Shown: positions 18,515-28,800 of the stretch, piece after piece
Position numbering within the stretch: the stretch's first letter is position 1
Layout of the letters: every line of letters starts with the position of its first letter
NCBI RefSeq assembly: GCF_001570585.1
Contig: NZ_BBXF01000003.1
Coordinates: forward strand, 283,353-347,352
Source: Herbidospora daliensis
GTDB taxonomy: Bacteria > Actinomycetota > Actinomycetes > Streptosporangiales > Streptosporangiaceae
DNA length: 64,000 nt
Reading direction: 5' to 3'
Notes under the pieces: model-generated
Seen by the model: the letters and a program-made list of their open reading frames with translations, nothing else
Databases searched by the model: none
Told to the model about the DNA's origin: nothing
Position numbers and translations under genes: made by a program

Positions 18515-19575
18515 TGACCGTGATTGACCTCAGAAAACCGGCGCAGGGCCGGATCAAATGCGTGGTCTGGGACCTGGACAACACGCTCTGGGACGGCGTG
18601 CTGCTGGAGGACGGCGACGTCGCCCTGCGGCCCGAGGTGGTGGCGCACATCCACCGGCTCGACCAGATGGGAGTGCTGCACTCGATCGCCAGCAAGAACG
18701 ACGGCGCCGCCGCGCGGGAGAAGCTGCGCGAGTTCGGCCTCGACGAGATGTTCCTGCACCCGCAGATCAACTGGAACGCCAAGTCCGAGTCCATCGCGCG
18801 CATCGCGAAGGCGCTCAACCTCGGGCTCGACGCCTTCGCCTTCGTCGACGACCAGGAGTTCGAGCGCGGCGAGGTCGGCCACAGCCTGCCGGCCGTCACC
18901 CTGGTCGACATCGTGGATCTGGAGGAGGCGCTGGCCCGGCCGGAGTTCATCCCCCGGTTCGTCACCGACGAGTCGGCCCAGCGCCGCCCCATGTACCAGG
19001 CGCAGGCCGCGCGCGACGACCTGGAGTCGGGCTTCGTCGGCACCAACGAGGAGTTCCTGGCCGGGCTGGAGATGCACTTCACGATCGCCCCCGCCGTACG
19101 GGACGACCTCCAGCGGGCCGAGGAGCTGACGGTCCGCACCAACCAGCTCAACTCGACCGGCCGCACCTACTCCTACGAGGAGCTCGACGAGCTGCGCGGC
19201 TCGCCCGACCACCTGCTGCTGGTCGCCTCCCTGACCGACCGGTTCGGCAGCTACGGCAAGATCGGCCTCGCCCTGGTGGAGAAGGGCGAGCAGGTGTGGC
19301 GGCTCAACATGATGCTGATGTCCTGCCGGGTGATGTCCCGCGGCGTCGGCATGGTGCTGCTCAACCACATCATGCGGCTGGCCCAGGCGGCCGGGGTGAG
19401 CGTGCGCGCCGACTTCGTCGAGACCGGCCGCAACCGGATGATGCAGATCACCTACGCCTTCGCGGGCTTCCGCGAGGTGAGCAGAGACGGCGTCCACGTG
19501 GTGCTGGAGGCCGACCTGAGCACCGTCCAGCCGCCACCGCCCTACGTCCACTTGGAGATCGTCGATGAGCTTTGA
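18514..19575 (+). CDS. FkbH-like HAD-superfamily glyceryl-ACP forming protein
   Basis: 353 residues. The HAD nucleophile motif DLDNT is at 20-24 (Asp20, Asp22), followed by SKND and FVDDQ, as in FkbH, and a C-terminal half that fits the acyltransferase-like part of the family. FkbH proteins take the glyceryl group from 1,3-bisphosphoglycerate and load it on the dedicated ACP, the committed step towards methoxymalonyl- or hydroxymalonyl-ACP. Its start overlaps the stop of the dehydrogenase gene (TGATG), and its end overlaps the thioesterase start by 11 bp. The FkbG-type O-methyltransferase that usually accompanies this set is absent here. Confidence 0.94.
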   Translation: MTVIDLRKPAQGRIKCVVWDLDNTLWDGVLLEDGDVALRPEVVAHIHRLDQMGVLHSIASKNDGAAAREKLREFGLDEMFLHPQINWNAKSESIARIAKALNLGLDAFAFVDDQEFERGEVGHSLPAVTLVDIVDLEEALARPEFIPRFVTDESAQRRPMYQAQAARDDLESGFVGTNEEFLAGLEMHFTIAPAVRDDLQRAEELTVRTNQLNSTGRTYSYEELDELRGSPDHLLLVASLTDRFGSYGKIGLALVEKGEQVWRLNMMLMSCRVMSRGVGMVLLNHIMRLAQAAGVSVRADFVETGRNRMMQITYAFAGFREVSRDGVHVVLEADLSTVQPPPPYVHLEIVDEL

Positions 19576-20344
19576 CGACGCGGCATCCCGGTGGATGCCG
19601 TTCGCGGGCCAGACCGGCGCCGGTCCCGGCGCGCTCGCGCTGTACTGCCTGCCGCACGCCGGCGGCGCCGCCTCCACCTTCCGGAGCTGGCAGCGCGTCC
19701 TGCCGGGCGTGGCCGTGCAGCCCATCCAGCTCCCGGGCCGCGACAGCAGGCTCAGGGAGCCGGCCTACGACCGGATGGGGCCGCTGGTCGCCGACCTCGC
19801 CGAGATCATCCAGGCGGACGTCTCGCTCGGCTCGATCGACCGCAGGTACGCCCTGTACGGCCACAGCCTCGGCGCGCTCGTCGCGTTCGAGCTGGCCCGC
19901 GAGATCCGCCGCCGCGGCGGACCGCCGCCGGTCCACCTGTTCGTCTCCGGATCCGTCGCCCCGCAGCTCGCCTACGAGGACGGCAAGCCGGTCGGGCAGA
20001 TGTCCCGGCCGGAGGTGGTCTCGATGCTCCGCGAGCTCGGCGGCACGCCGGAGTGGCTGCTGACCGACCCCGGCGTGCTCGACATGATCCTCCCGGCCGT
20101 GGTCGCCGACTTCACCATCAAGGAGACCTACGAGTACCGGGAGGAGAAGCCGCTGGACCTGCCCATCACGGCCATGCCCAGCACCGACGACTCCCGGATC
20201 AAGGCCGAGACCGTGACGCCCTGGGGGGAGCAGACCACCAGGGAGTACGAGCTCCAGCCGTTCGTCGGCGGCCACTTCGCGGTGTTCGAGCAGGCCGCGC
20301 TGGCCCACAAGCTCATCTCCAAAGCCCTGCTCAAATGGATGTGA
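19565..20344 (+). CDS. Type II thioesterase of the polyketide cluster
   Basis: 259 residues with the alpha/beta-hydrolase fold typical of stand-alone PKS/NRPS editing thioesterases. The nucleophile is Ser101 in GHSLG and the catalytic histidine is His237 in GGHF. Such enzymes remove aberrant acyl groups from carrier domains. No PKS protein in the window carries an integrated thioesterase, so a role in release cannot be excluded, but the sequence type is the editing one. It overlaps the FkbH-like gene by 11 bp and the phosphopantetheinyl transferase gene by 10 bp, so all three are probably made from one transcript. Confidence 0.93.
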   Translation: MSFDDAASRWMPFAGQTGAGPGALALYCLPHAGGAASTFRSWQRVLPGVAVQPIQLPGRDSRLREPAYDRMGPLVADLAEIIQADVSLGSIDRRYALYGHSLGALVAFELAREIRRRGGPPPVHLFVSGSVAPQLAYEDGKPVGQMSRPEVVSMLRELGGTPEWLLTDPGVLDMILPAVVADFTIKETYEYREEKPLDLPITAMPSTDDSRIKAETVTPWGEQTTREYELQPFVGGHFAVFEQAALAHKLISKALLKWM

Positions 20345-20967
20345 CGGAACCCTTCGTGTGGCGGGTCCACCTCGATCAGCCTGACGGCGCGAGGTGGGCC
20401 CCGCTGCTTTCCGGGCCCGAACGCGACCGCGCGGCGGCGCTGGCGACCCCGGTCGAGCGCCGCCGTTTCACGGTCGCGCACGGCGTCCTGCGGGCCGTCC
20501 TCGGACGGCTCACCGGCCGGCCGCCGGCCGAACTCGTTCTCGACGCGGAGGATAACGGCCGGCCCTTCCTCGTCGGCCGCCCGGTCGACTTCAACCTGTC
20601 GCACTCCGCGGAGTGGGCGCTGATCGGGGCGGTCGGCCCGCACCTGCGGGTCGGCGTCGACGTCGAGCAGGTCCGCGACGACCTCGACCACCTGGCCATG
20701 GCCCGGCACCTCTACCAGCCGGCCGAGGTCGAGCGCCTGACCCGGGCCGCCTCGCCCCGGGAGGAGTACTTCCGGCTCTGGTGCGCCAAGGAGGCGTACG
20801 TCAAGGCGACCGGGGAGGGCCTGCCCGGCCTGCGGAACGCCCTGGTGACGCACGAAGGGAACGCGACGGTGGGTTCGTCGCGTTCCCTTCGCTGGATCGA
20901 GGTGGCGCCCGGCTACGCGGGCGCCGTCGTCACGACCGCTGGGAGACCGGCACCACGTACCGGTTGA
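20335..20967 (+). CDS. Sfp-type 4'-phosphopantetheinyl transferase
   Basis: 210 residues from ATG 20335, the usual size of the Sfp family. The magnesium-binding motif VGVDVE (Asp109) and the downstream WCAKEAYVK motif (Glu153, Lys157) are intact, as is the NLSHS substrate motif. It should convert apo-carrier domains of the PKS and the free ACP to the holo form using coenzyme A. It is the last gene of the + strand PKS operon. Its 3' end overlaps the end of the converging acyl-CoA dehydrogenase gene by 38 bp. The start chosen gives a 10-bp overlap with the thioesterase; a GTG at 20341 is an alternative. Confidence 0.93.
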   Translation: MDVTEPFVWRVHLDQPDGARWAPLLSGPERDRAAALATPVERRRFTVAHGVLRAVLGRLTGRPPAELVLDAEDNGRPFLVGRPVDFNLSHSAEWALIGAVGPHLRVGVDVEQVRDDLDHLAMARHLYQPAEVERLTRAASPREEYFRLWCAKEAYVKATGEGLPGLRNALVTHEGNATVGSSRSLRWIEVAPGYAGAVVTTAGRPAPRTG

Positions 20968-22090
20968 ACACCAGGTCGCGCAGCACGTCGTCACCGCCCT
21001 CCACGATCGACACGTACCGCACGTCCCGCAGCAGCTTGCCGATCACCGCGTCGTGGGTGTAGCCGACGCCGCCGAACATCTCGGAGGCGGCCGAGGCGAT
21101 CTGCCAGCCGATCTGGCCGCAGAACATCTTCGTGGTCAGCGCCGCCTTCAGCGTGCCGACCCGGAGGAACTCCGCGGCCGCGTCGGGCCGGGCCGCGATC
21201 TCGTCGTAGCGGCGGGCCGCCGCCAGGCACTGGTTCGCCATCACGTCGATCTGCATCTCGAACTGGCCCAGCTTGGCGGCGAACACCGCGTTGCCGGCCA
21301 GGATGGCGCCCTTGACCTGCTTGGACCTGCCGTACTCCAGGCACACGTCCCGGATCCGGCGGGCGATGCCGAGCGCCGTGGTGGCGATCAGGATGCGGCT
21401 GGCGTTCAGCCCCACCTCCAGCAGCCGCAGCCCGTTGCCGCGCAGCACGTTCTCCGCCGGCACCCGCACGTCGGTCAGCGTCACCTGGTAGGTCGCCGAG
21501 GAGCGCAGCCCCAGCACGTCCCAGCGTTTGTCGATCCGGATGCCCGGCGTGTCCCGGGGGACCAGCACCGCGAGGTACCCGGCCGGGTCGTGCTCGGCGC
21601 GGGCGACCACCACCAGGAACTCGGCGAAGTCGGCGTTCGTGGAGAACGCCTTCTCCCCGTTCAGCACGACGTCGGTCCCGTCGCGGCGGGCCGTCGTGGT
21701 GATCCTGGCCAGCTCGCTGCCCGCCGCGTGCTCGCTGCCGAGCGTCGCGCAGAAGCCGCTCCCGGCCACCAGCTTGCCCAGGTAGTGCTCCCGCAGGCCG
21801 GGGGAGCCGTACCAGGACACCATGCTGGTGGTCAGGACCGGGATGAACAGGGTGAACGCGGCGCCGGCGTCGGCGTAGGCGAGTTCGGCGACGATCTGCA
21901 CGCCGTCCTCCAGGCCGAGGCCGGGGCCGCCGTACTCCTTCGGCACCCACCAGTTCGCCAGGCCGGTGTCGGCGAACCGCTCGTACAGCGGGAGCGGCGC
22001 CTCGGCCAGCGAGTCGAGGTAGGCGTCCTTGCCGATGAGCTCCCGGCGCGCGAACGCCTGGACGGCCCGCACGTGCTCCGGCTGCCTCAT
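20930..22090 (-). CDS. Acyl-CoA dehydrogenase family flavoprotein linked to the PKS
   Basis: 386 residues with a full acyl-CoA dehydrogenase domain. It has [11 protein letters not shown] in the FAD/substrate region and, near the C-terminus, EGGDDVLRD with the probable catalytic Glu. It differs clearly from the FkbI-like protein of the same cluster. It is the third gene of a - strand operon: its ATG overlaps the stop of the AT-less PKS gene (ATGA), so it is translationally coupled to it. In other PKS clusters such enzymes desaturate a carrier-bound acyl chain or starter; which of these applies here cannot be read from the sequence. The 3' end overlaps the converging phosphopantetheinyl transferase gene by 38 bp. 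Confidence 0.9.
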   Translation of the reverse strand: MRQPEHVRAVQAFARRELIGKDAYLDSLAEAPLPLYERFADTGLANWWVPKEYGGPGLGLEDGVQIVAELAYADAGAAFTLFIPVLTTSMVSWYGSPGLREHYLGKLVAGSGFCATLGSEHAAGSELARITTTARRDGTDVVLNGEKAFSTNADFAEFLVVVARAEHDPAGYLAVLVPRDTPGIRIDKRWDVLGLRSSATYQVTLTDVRVPAENVLRGNGLRLLEVGLNASRILIATTALGIARRIRDVCLEYGRSKQVKGAILAGNAVFAAKLGQFEMQIDVMANQCLAAARRYDEIAARPDAAAEFLRVGTLKAALTTKMFCGQIGWQIASAASEMFGGVGYTHDAVIGKLLRDVRYVSIVEGGDDVLRDLVFNRYVVPVSQRS

Positions 22091-25000
22091 CCGGTCTCCC
22101 GTTCGTCGAGCAGCTCGGCCAGCATGCGCACCGTCGGGCACTCCAGCAGTCCCGTCACCGGGACCGACGCGTTCAGCGACTTGCGGATCCGGGTGGTCAG
22201 CTCGATCGCGAGCAGCGAGTGGCCGCCCAGCTCGAAGAAGTTGTCGGTGGCGCCGATCGGCTCGATGCCCAGCACGCGCGACCAGATCTCGGCCAGCGCC
22301 GCCTCGGTGCCCTCCTTCGGCTCCACGTAGGGGTTGTTGAGGTCGGGTCTCGGGTGGCGTTCCTGGTCGTCGGGGCTGTCGTCGGCGCCGTGGATGTCGC
22401 CGGTGACCCACTGCGCCAGCCGGCCCTCCAGCGGGCCGGTCGAGATGACCAGGTGGCCGACCCGGTCGGTGGAGGCCAGGGCCCGCTCGAAGACGTCGAC
22501 GCCTTCGGCCGGGGCCATCGCGAAGCCGACGACGGCCTCGCTGTGGCCTTCGAGACGGGTGGCGTCGATGCTCCAGGTGTCCCAGTCGACGGTCACCCAG
22601 CGGCCGCCGCCCGCCACCCGGGCCTGGCGGATGTAGGCGTCCAGCGCCGCGTTGGCCGCCGCGTACGGCGCGAGCGTCATGCCGCCCAGCACCGCCGCGA
22701 TGGACGACAACGTGATCCGCCGGCCGGCCGCGTGCCCGCCGAGCACCTTCTCCAGCACGTGGAAGCCCTTGACCTTGGTGGCCAGGTGGGCGTCGCACTG
22801 GGCGCGGTCCATCAGGTGGGCGAAGTTGAAGTACGCCCCGTCCTGCACGCCCGCGCCGTGCACCGCCACGTCGATCCCGCCGAACCGCTCGACCGCGGCC
22901 TCGACCACGGCCGCCATGCGCTCCTCGTCGGCCACGTCGGCCGACAGGCAGAGCACGGTCGCGCCCCGGCTCTCCAGGTCCTGGATGTTGCGGATGTGCC
23001 GGGCGGTGCGCTCGCCCCCGGAGGGCGTCTCCGCCAGGAACGACTCCCACTCCTCGCGGGGCGGCAGCGGCGACCGGGCGGTGAGCACCAGGTTGCAGCG
23101 GTACGCGGCGGCCAGGTGGCGGGCGAGCACGAGCCCGACGTCGCCGAGGCCGCCGGTGATCAGCACGGTCTCGCCGTCCTTGATCGGGCGGGTCTCGTCG
23201 GTCAGCTCCTCGGTCGGGAACTGCTCGTAGGCCCGCGCCCAGGTCTCGCCGGCGCGGACCGCGACCGGGCCCTCGTGCGGGGCCAGGATCGCGGCGAGGA
23301 TCTGCACCGACTCGTCGCCGGCCGGAGAGGGGTCGGCGTCGATCGTGCGGGCCCGGATCCGCGGGTTCTCCTGGGCCAGGCTGGGGGCCAGCGCCGCGAG
23401 AGTGGCGTGCTCCGGGTGGCGCAGGTCCGAGCCGAGCACGCCGACCGCCCCCGAGGTGAGCAGGGCGAGCTCGGCGCGCGGCGCGGAGCCGCTGTTGTCG
23501 ACCAGTTCCCTGGCCAGCGCCAGCACGGAGTAGAAGCCGCGGCGCTGCTCGGCGTCGAAGTGCGCCGACGGGTCGTCGTCCGCCCCCGGCTCGGCCGAGG
23601 CCAGGCTGAACGCGTGGACGATCGCACGGGGCGCGGCCAGCAGCGAGTACATGAGTTCGGCCATGTCGTCGGGCTGGTCCAGCCTGACGGTGAAGTCGCC
23701 CGCGTCGTCCTGCTCGAAGCTCTCGCCGCTCCGCACGGCCGTGACCTCGGCGCCGGCCGCGTTCAGCCGGTCGATCAGGGCCTCGCCCCGGGCGTCGTCG
23801 GCGAAGACCAGCCAGGGGCCGGCCGCGCGCAGCCGCTCGTCCAGGCCGGCGACCGGGAACGGGCGCTGCTTCCAGGTCGGCAGGTACGTCCACTTCGACC
23901 GGTCGAACGTCTTGTCGTTGCTCACCGGCGCGGCCTGCGCGTTCGGGCTGGCCTTCACCCAGTAACGGCGCTTCTGCCACGGGTAGGTGGGCAGCTCGAC
24001 GCGGCGGCCCGCGCCCCGGTGCAGCGCGGTCCAGTCGATCGTGCTGCCGGCCTGCCACAACCGGGCCAGCGTGGCCAGCAGCCACTCGGCCGCGGGCACC
24101 CCGTCGACGGGGGCGACGACGATCTCCTCCGACGCCTGGCCGGCGTCGTCGCGCGTCACCTGCACGCCGAGCCGGCGCAGCCCGTCGGCCAGCGCGCCGA
24201 CCGCGTCGTGCCGGTCGGTGCCGTCCTCGATGCCGATCACGGCGTCGACCGCCGCGAGCAGCTCCGGCCCCCAGGTCTCCGGCACGGCCTCCGGCGTGAC
24301 CAGGCGCACCTTCGGGTTGCGGCGCTGGGTCTTGGCGTTGATCCAGCGGGCGGGGTCGGTCAGCGCCACGACCGCGTCGTCGCGGTCGGCGACCACGATC
24401 GCGCGCCGCAGCGCGAACCCGCCGCGCGACATCTGCAGGGTGAACGCCACGTCCGCGACGTCCTCGCCGGAGTCGCCGGCCAGATATCCGGCCAGCCGCT
24501 CGCCGAGCGCGTTGAGCGCGTTCTCGTCGCCCGCCGAGAAGGTCAGCAGGTGCGGGCCCGGCCGGTTCGGGCGGGCCTCGCGCGGCGGCGCCTGCTCCAG
24601 CACCACGTGCGCGTTGGTGCCGCCGAGGCCGAACGAGCTGACCCCGGCCCGGCGCGGGTGCGGGCCCTCCGGCCACGGCCGGTGCTCGGTCAGCACGGTG
24701 AAGCGGTCCTGCGCGGTGGCCAGCGCCGGGTTCGGCTGGGCGTAGTCGGGCACCCCCTGGAGCAGCTCGTGCTTGAGGCTCAGCGCCGCCCGCATCAAGC
24801 CGGTCACGCCGGAGGCGCGGTCGAGGTGGCCCAGGCTCGGCTTCAGCGAACCGAGCACGGCCGGGGTCTCGCGCGGCTGGGTGAACACCCGGTTCATCGC
24901 GGCCAGCTCGATCGAGTCGCCCAGCATGGTGCCGGTGGCGTGGCACTCGACGTACCCGATGGTGTCGGGCTTGACCCCGGCCACGCCGAGCGCCGTCTCG

Positions 25001-25881
25001 ATCACGTCGGCCTGGCCGTCGACGCCCGGCGCGGTGTACCCGGCCCGCATGCGGCCGTCGTTGTTGGACGCCGACCCGAGGATGACGGCGTGGATCACGT
25101 CGCCGTCGGCGAGCGCGTCGGCCATGCGCTTGAGCGCCACCGTGCCGACGCCGCTGCCCATCACGGTGCCGCCCGCCTCGGCGTCGAAGCTGCGGACCTT
25201 CCCGTCGGGCGACATGATGCCGCCCTGCTCGTACAGGTACCCGGCGGGCTGGGGGAGCGGGGTGAACGCGCCGCCGGCCAGCGCCATGTCGCACTCGTAG
25301 GTCAGCAGGCTCTGGCAGGCCAGGTGCACCGCCACCAGCGACGTGGAGCAGAACGTCTGCACCGACACCGCCGGCCCGCGCAGCCCCAGCTTGTACGACA
25401 CCAGGTTCGCCAGCGAGTCGCGCTCGTTGCCGATCGCCATCAGCATCGCGCCGCCGGGCTGGCTCGCCTGGTGGAAGATGTTCTTCACGACGTAGTCGGG
25501 GAACCCGCAGCCGCCGAACACCGCGACCTGCCCCGGCACGTCGGTGGGGCAGTAGCCGGCCGCCTCCAGGGCCTCCCACGAGCACTCCAGGAACAGCCGG
25601 TGCTGCGGGTCCATCATCTCGGCCTCGCGCGGGTTGATGCCGAAGACCCCCGCGTCGAAGTGCTCCAGGTCGGCCAGCGGGCCGCCGATCCGCACGTAGC
25701 GCGGGTCGGCGATCTGGCCGGGCTCGACGCCGGTCTCGCGCAGCTCCGCGTCGGTGATCTCGCGCAGCCCCTTGATCCCGGACAGTACGTTGCGCCACAG
25801 GTCGGCGACGCTGTCGGCGCCGGGGAATCGACCGGACATGCCGATCAGCGCCACCGCCGAGGCGTAGTCGGTTTCCGTCAT
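22087..25881 (-). CDS. Type I polyketide synthase module lacking an acyltransferase: KS-KR-ACP
   Basis: 1264 residues. The ketosynthase (about 8-435) has Cys178 in TFCSTS, His314 in ECHATGT and His352 in GHLDR. The usual KS-AT linker follows (to about 510), and the post-AT linker ([13 protein letters not shown], then [12 protein letters not shown]) begins near 600. Only about 90 residues lie between them, where the sister protein has about 350. No GxSxG nucleophile, HAFH motif or AT opening motif is present, so the AT has been deleted cleanly. The ketoreductase (about 885-1110) has TGGLGDVG and an intact Ser/Tyr pair; the ACP Ser1222 is in LGGHSL. The module must be loaded in trans or act without extension. 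Start and stop overlap both neighbours by ATGA. The N-terminus is acidic (MTETDYAS). Confidence 0.95.
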   Translation of the reverse strand: MTETDYASAVALIGMSGRFPGADSVADLWRNVLSGIKGLREITDAELRETGVEPGQIADPRYVRIGGPLADLEHFDAGVFGINPREAEMMDPQHRLFLECSWEALEAAGYCPTDVPGQVAVFGGCGFPDYVVKNIFHQASQPGGAMLMAIGNERDSLANLVSYKLGLRGPAVSVQTFCSTSLVAVHLACQSLLTYECDMALAGGAFTPLPQPAGYLYEQGGIMSPDGKVRSFDAEAGGTVMGSGVGTVALKRMADALADGDVIHAVILGSASNNDGRMRAGYTAPGVDGQADVIETALGVAGVKPDTIGYVECHATGTMLGDSIELAAMNRVFTQPRETPAVLGSLKPSLGHLDRASGVTGLMRAALSLKHELLQGVPDYAQPNPALATAQDRFTVLTEHRPWPEGPHPRRAGVSSFGLGGTNAHVVLEQAPPREARPNRPGPHLLTFSAGDENALNALGERLAGYLAGDSGEDVADVAFTLQMSRGGFALRRAIVVADRDDAVVALTDPARWINAKTQRRNPKVRLVTPEAVPETWGPELLAAVDAVIGIEDGTDRHDAVGALADGLRRLGVQVTRDDAGQASEEIVVAPVDGVPAAEWLLATLARLWQAGSTIDWTALHRGAGRRVELPTYPWQKRRYWVKASPNAQAAPVSNDKTFDRSKWTYLPTWKQRPFPVAGLDERLRAAGPWLVFADDARGEALIDRLNAAGAEVTAVRSGESFEQDDAGDFTVRLDQPDDMAELMYSLLAAPRAIVHAFSLASAEPGADDDPSAHFDAEQRRGFYSVLALARELVDNSGSAPRAELALLTSGAVGVLGSDLRHPEHATLAALAPSLAQENPRIRARTIDADPSPAGDESVQILAAILAPHEGPVAVRAGETWARAYEQFPTEELTDETRPIKDGETVLITGGLGDVGLVLARHLAAAYRCNLVLTARSPLPPREEWESFLAETPSGGERTARHIRNIQDLESRGATVLCLSADVADEERMAAVVEAAVERFGGIDVAVHGAGVQDGAYFNFAHLMDRAQCDAHLATKVKGFHVLEKVLGGHAAGRRITLSSIAAVLGGMTLAPYAAANAALDAYIRQARVAGGGRWVTVDWDTWSIDATRLEGHSEAVVGFAMAPAEGVDVFERALASTDRVGHLVISTGPLEGRLAQWVTGDIHGADDSPDDQERHPRPDLNNPYVEPKEGTEAALAEIWSRVLGIEPIGATDNFFELGGHSLLAIELTTRIRKSLNASVPVTGLLECPTVRMLAELLDERETG

Positions 25882-28800
25882 GACGTCCTTCCGCTCCGGA
25901 GCATGTTCCGCCGCTGTTCGATGCGCGAGGTGCGCTGCTGTTCGCGCACGTCGGCCGTCTGCTCTTCGTTGGCCTCGCCCGCGGTGGCCGCTTCGGCCAG
26001 CGACGAGATGGTGGGCGACTGGTAGAGGATGTGCGGGGGGAGGTAGGTCAGGCCGAGCGTCTTGCGCACGTCCGCGATGATCTCCATGCCGAGCAGCGAG
26101 TTGCCGCCGAGCTCGAAGAAGTTGTCGTGGACGCCGACCGATTCGAGGCCGAGCGCCTCGGTCCACACCTCGGCGATCTTCTCCTCGGTCTCGTTCTGGG
26201 GCTCGACGAACGCGGTCGACAGGTCGGGCCGGGGGTGCCGGCCGAACGCGTCCCTGAGCTTCTTGACCGTCGCCTGGTGGCTCTCGATCGACGACTTGCG
26301 GCTCATCGCGACCAGCGGAGCGAAGTCCTGCGTCGAGGTGACCACGTGCCGCTCACCGCTGTTCAGCACCCGTACCAGCGCCTCGAAGCCGTCCTCGAAG
26401 CTGAGCCCGAACAGGCCCCGGTACCAGGTGAAGTACTGCTTGGAGCCCTCGTCGTAGTTCTCCAGGCCCTCGGTCCAGCCGTTCCACGTCCACTCGCACC
26501 AGTCGACCGAGGTGACCAGCGCGCCGGGCAGCGGGTCGCTGAGCGCGAAGGAGTCGAGGAACGCGTTGGCCGCGCAGTAGTCGACCTGGCCGGCGCCGCC
26601 GCCGGTGGCGGAGGTGGTGGAGGAGTAGAGGGCCAGGAAGTCGACCGGCACGTCCTTGAGCACCTCGGCCAGGGCCAGCGAACCGGCCACCTTCGGCGCG
26701 AGCGTGCGCTCGATGTCGGCCACGGTCTTGAACTGCATCAGGCCGACCGCCGGCACGCCCGCGCAGTGCAGGACTCCGTTGAGCCCGCCGAACCGCTCGA
26801 CCGCCGCGTCGACCGCCCGCCGCACGTCGGCGACCTTCGACACGTCGCCCGCCACCGTGACGACCCCGACGCCGCGCGCCTCCAGCCGGCGCAGCCCCTC
26901 GACGCGCCGCCGCACCTCGTCTGCGGTGCCGGGGGCGGCCAGGATCTGGTTCCACTGGTCCTTCGGCGGCACCGGGGTGCGGCCCAGGAGGACCAGGTTG
27001 GCCTGGTACTTCTCGGCCAGCAGCTCGGCCATGCCCAGGCCGATGCCGCCCAGGCCGCCGGTGACCAGGTAGGTCCCGCCGCGCCGGACGTCCACGACCG
27101 GGTCGGTCCTGTCGATGTTGGCGGCGTCCAGCACCTCGTAGCCCGGCGTCCAGCGGCGGCCCTCGCGCAGCGCGACGACCTGGTCGGCCGGGTCGGCCCG
27201 CAGCTCGGCCAGCAGCCCGCGCAGGGCGGCCGGCGAGGTGCCGGCGTCGGCGTCGATGAGACGGGTCTTGACCCTCGGGTACTCGACCGGGATGAGCCGG
27301 GTCGGGCCGAGCAGCGTGTTGCGCTCCGGGATGACGTCGTCGCCGGTCAGCACCTTCTGGCTGCCGACGGTGACGATGTCCAGCGCCCAGGTCGGCAGGC
27401 CGAGGTCGACCGCGGCGCGGGCGAAGGAGACCAGCGTGTAGAGGCCGCGCTTCAGGCACTCCTGGGTGGCGTCGCCCTCGGCGGGGGCCGGGTCGGCGGT
27501 CCAGAGGTGGACGACCCGCTCCGGCTGGAAGCCCCGCTCGCCCAGGGCGCGCAGCGCGGCGACGACGTCCTCCTGCGAGCCGGGCCGCACGACGAACGCG
27601 TCAGGGTCCTCCCGGTAGGCGTCGCCGGGCCGGACCAGCACGACCTCGTGGCCGAGGGCGTCGAGCGCGGCGCGCACCGAGCCGGTCAGCGTGTCGGCCA
27701 GGCCGGCGTCGGTGAAGAGCAGCCACTTGGTCTGCTCCTCCTCGCGCACCAGCTGGGGCGCGGTCTGCCGCCACACCGGGACGTTGATCCACCGCTCGTC
27801 CGGCAGGCGCGGCAGCGCGGTCGCGATGCTGGTGGGGTCGCTCTCGTCGAGCATGGGCACGCCGGTGCCGAGCGCCGCCTGGTCGATCTCCAGCCAGTAG
27901 TCCTGGCGGTCGAACGGGTAGGTCGGCAGCGGCACCCGGCCGGGATCCCAGCCGTCGTGGAGGGCGTCCCAGTCGATCGGCACGCCGGCCAGCCAGAGCT
28001 TGCCGACGGCGGTCGCGGTGGCGGCGAGCGTCTCCACCTGGTCGCCCTGGCCGGGCAGGGTGGTGACGATCAGCGGCCACTGGTTGCGGTCGCAGTCGGG
28101 GTGGCCGCGGGTCAGCGCGCCGAGCGACTGGCCGGGGCCGATCTCGGTCAGGGTCATGTCGCCGCCGCGCAGCACGTGCGCGAGCCCGGCGCCGAACTCG
28201 ACCGTCTCGCACATGTGGCGGGCCCAGTAGCCGGGGTCGGTGACCAGGTCGGCGGTGGCGATCTCGCCGGTGACGTTGCTGACGTACGGGATGACCGGCG
28301 GGTTCAGCGTCACGTTGGCGGTGATCCAGGAGGTCAGCTCGGCCGCGACGGGGTCGAGCATGCGCGAGTGGAACGCGTGCGTGGTCTGGAGGCGGCGGCA
28401 GCCGATCTCGGCCGCCCGCAGCCGCTCGGCGGCGGCCTCGACGGCGTCCTCCGGCCCGGCCAGCACGAGCTGCGAGCCGGTGCGGACCGCGACGTCGAGG
28501 CCGAGGTCGCCGAGCACCGCCTTCAGCCGCTTCTCGTCGGCGGCCACGGCCAGCATGCCGCCCTCCGGCTGGGAGGTGATCAGCTTGGCCCGGTAGGCGA
28601 CCAGCTTGAGCGCGTCGGCCAGCGACAACACCCCGGACAGGCAGGCCGCGACGTACTCGCCGAGGCTGTAGCCGACCATGATCTCCGGCTTGACGCCCCA
28701 GCTCATCAGCAGGCGGGCCAGCGCGTACTCGGCGACGAAGACGGCGGGCTGGATGAGGTGCGCGTTCGGGTCCGACGCGGGGGCGGCGGTTCCGGTCCGC

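Noticed and set aside
22597-24090. A degenerate AT hidden in the AT-less PKS protein
   Set aside because: The 90 residues between the linkers have no GxSxG, no HAFH and no AT opening motif; the stretch is too short for the fold.
22219-26025. Long + strand open frame opposite the - strand PKS genes
   Set aside because: Low-complexity antisense translation; the - strand carries complete KS, KR and ACP motifs.
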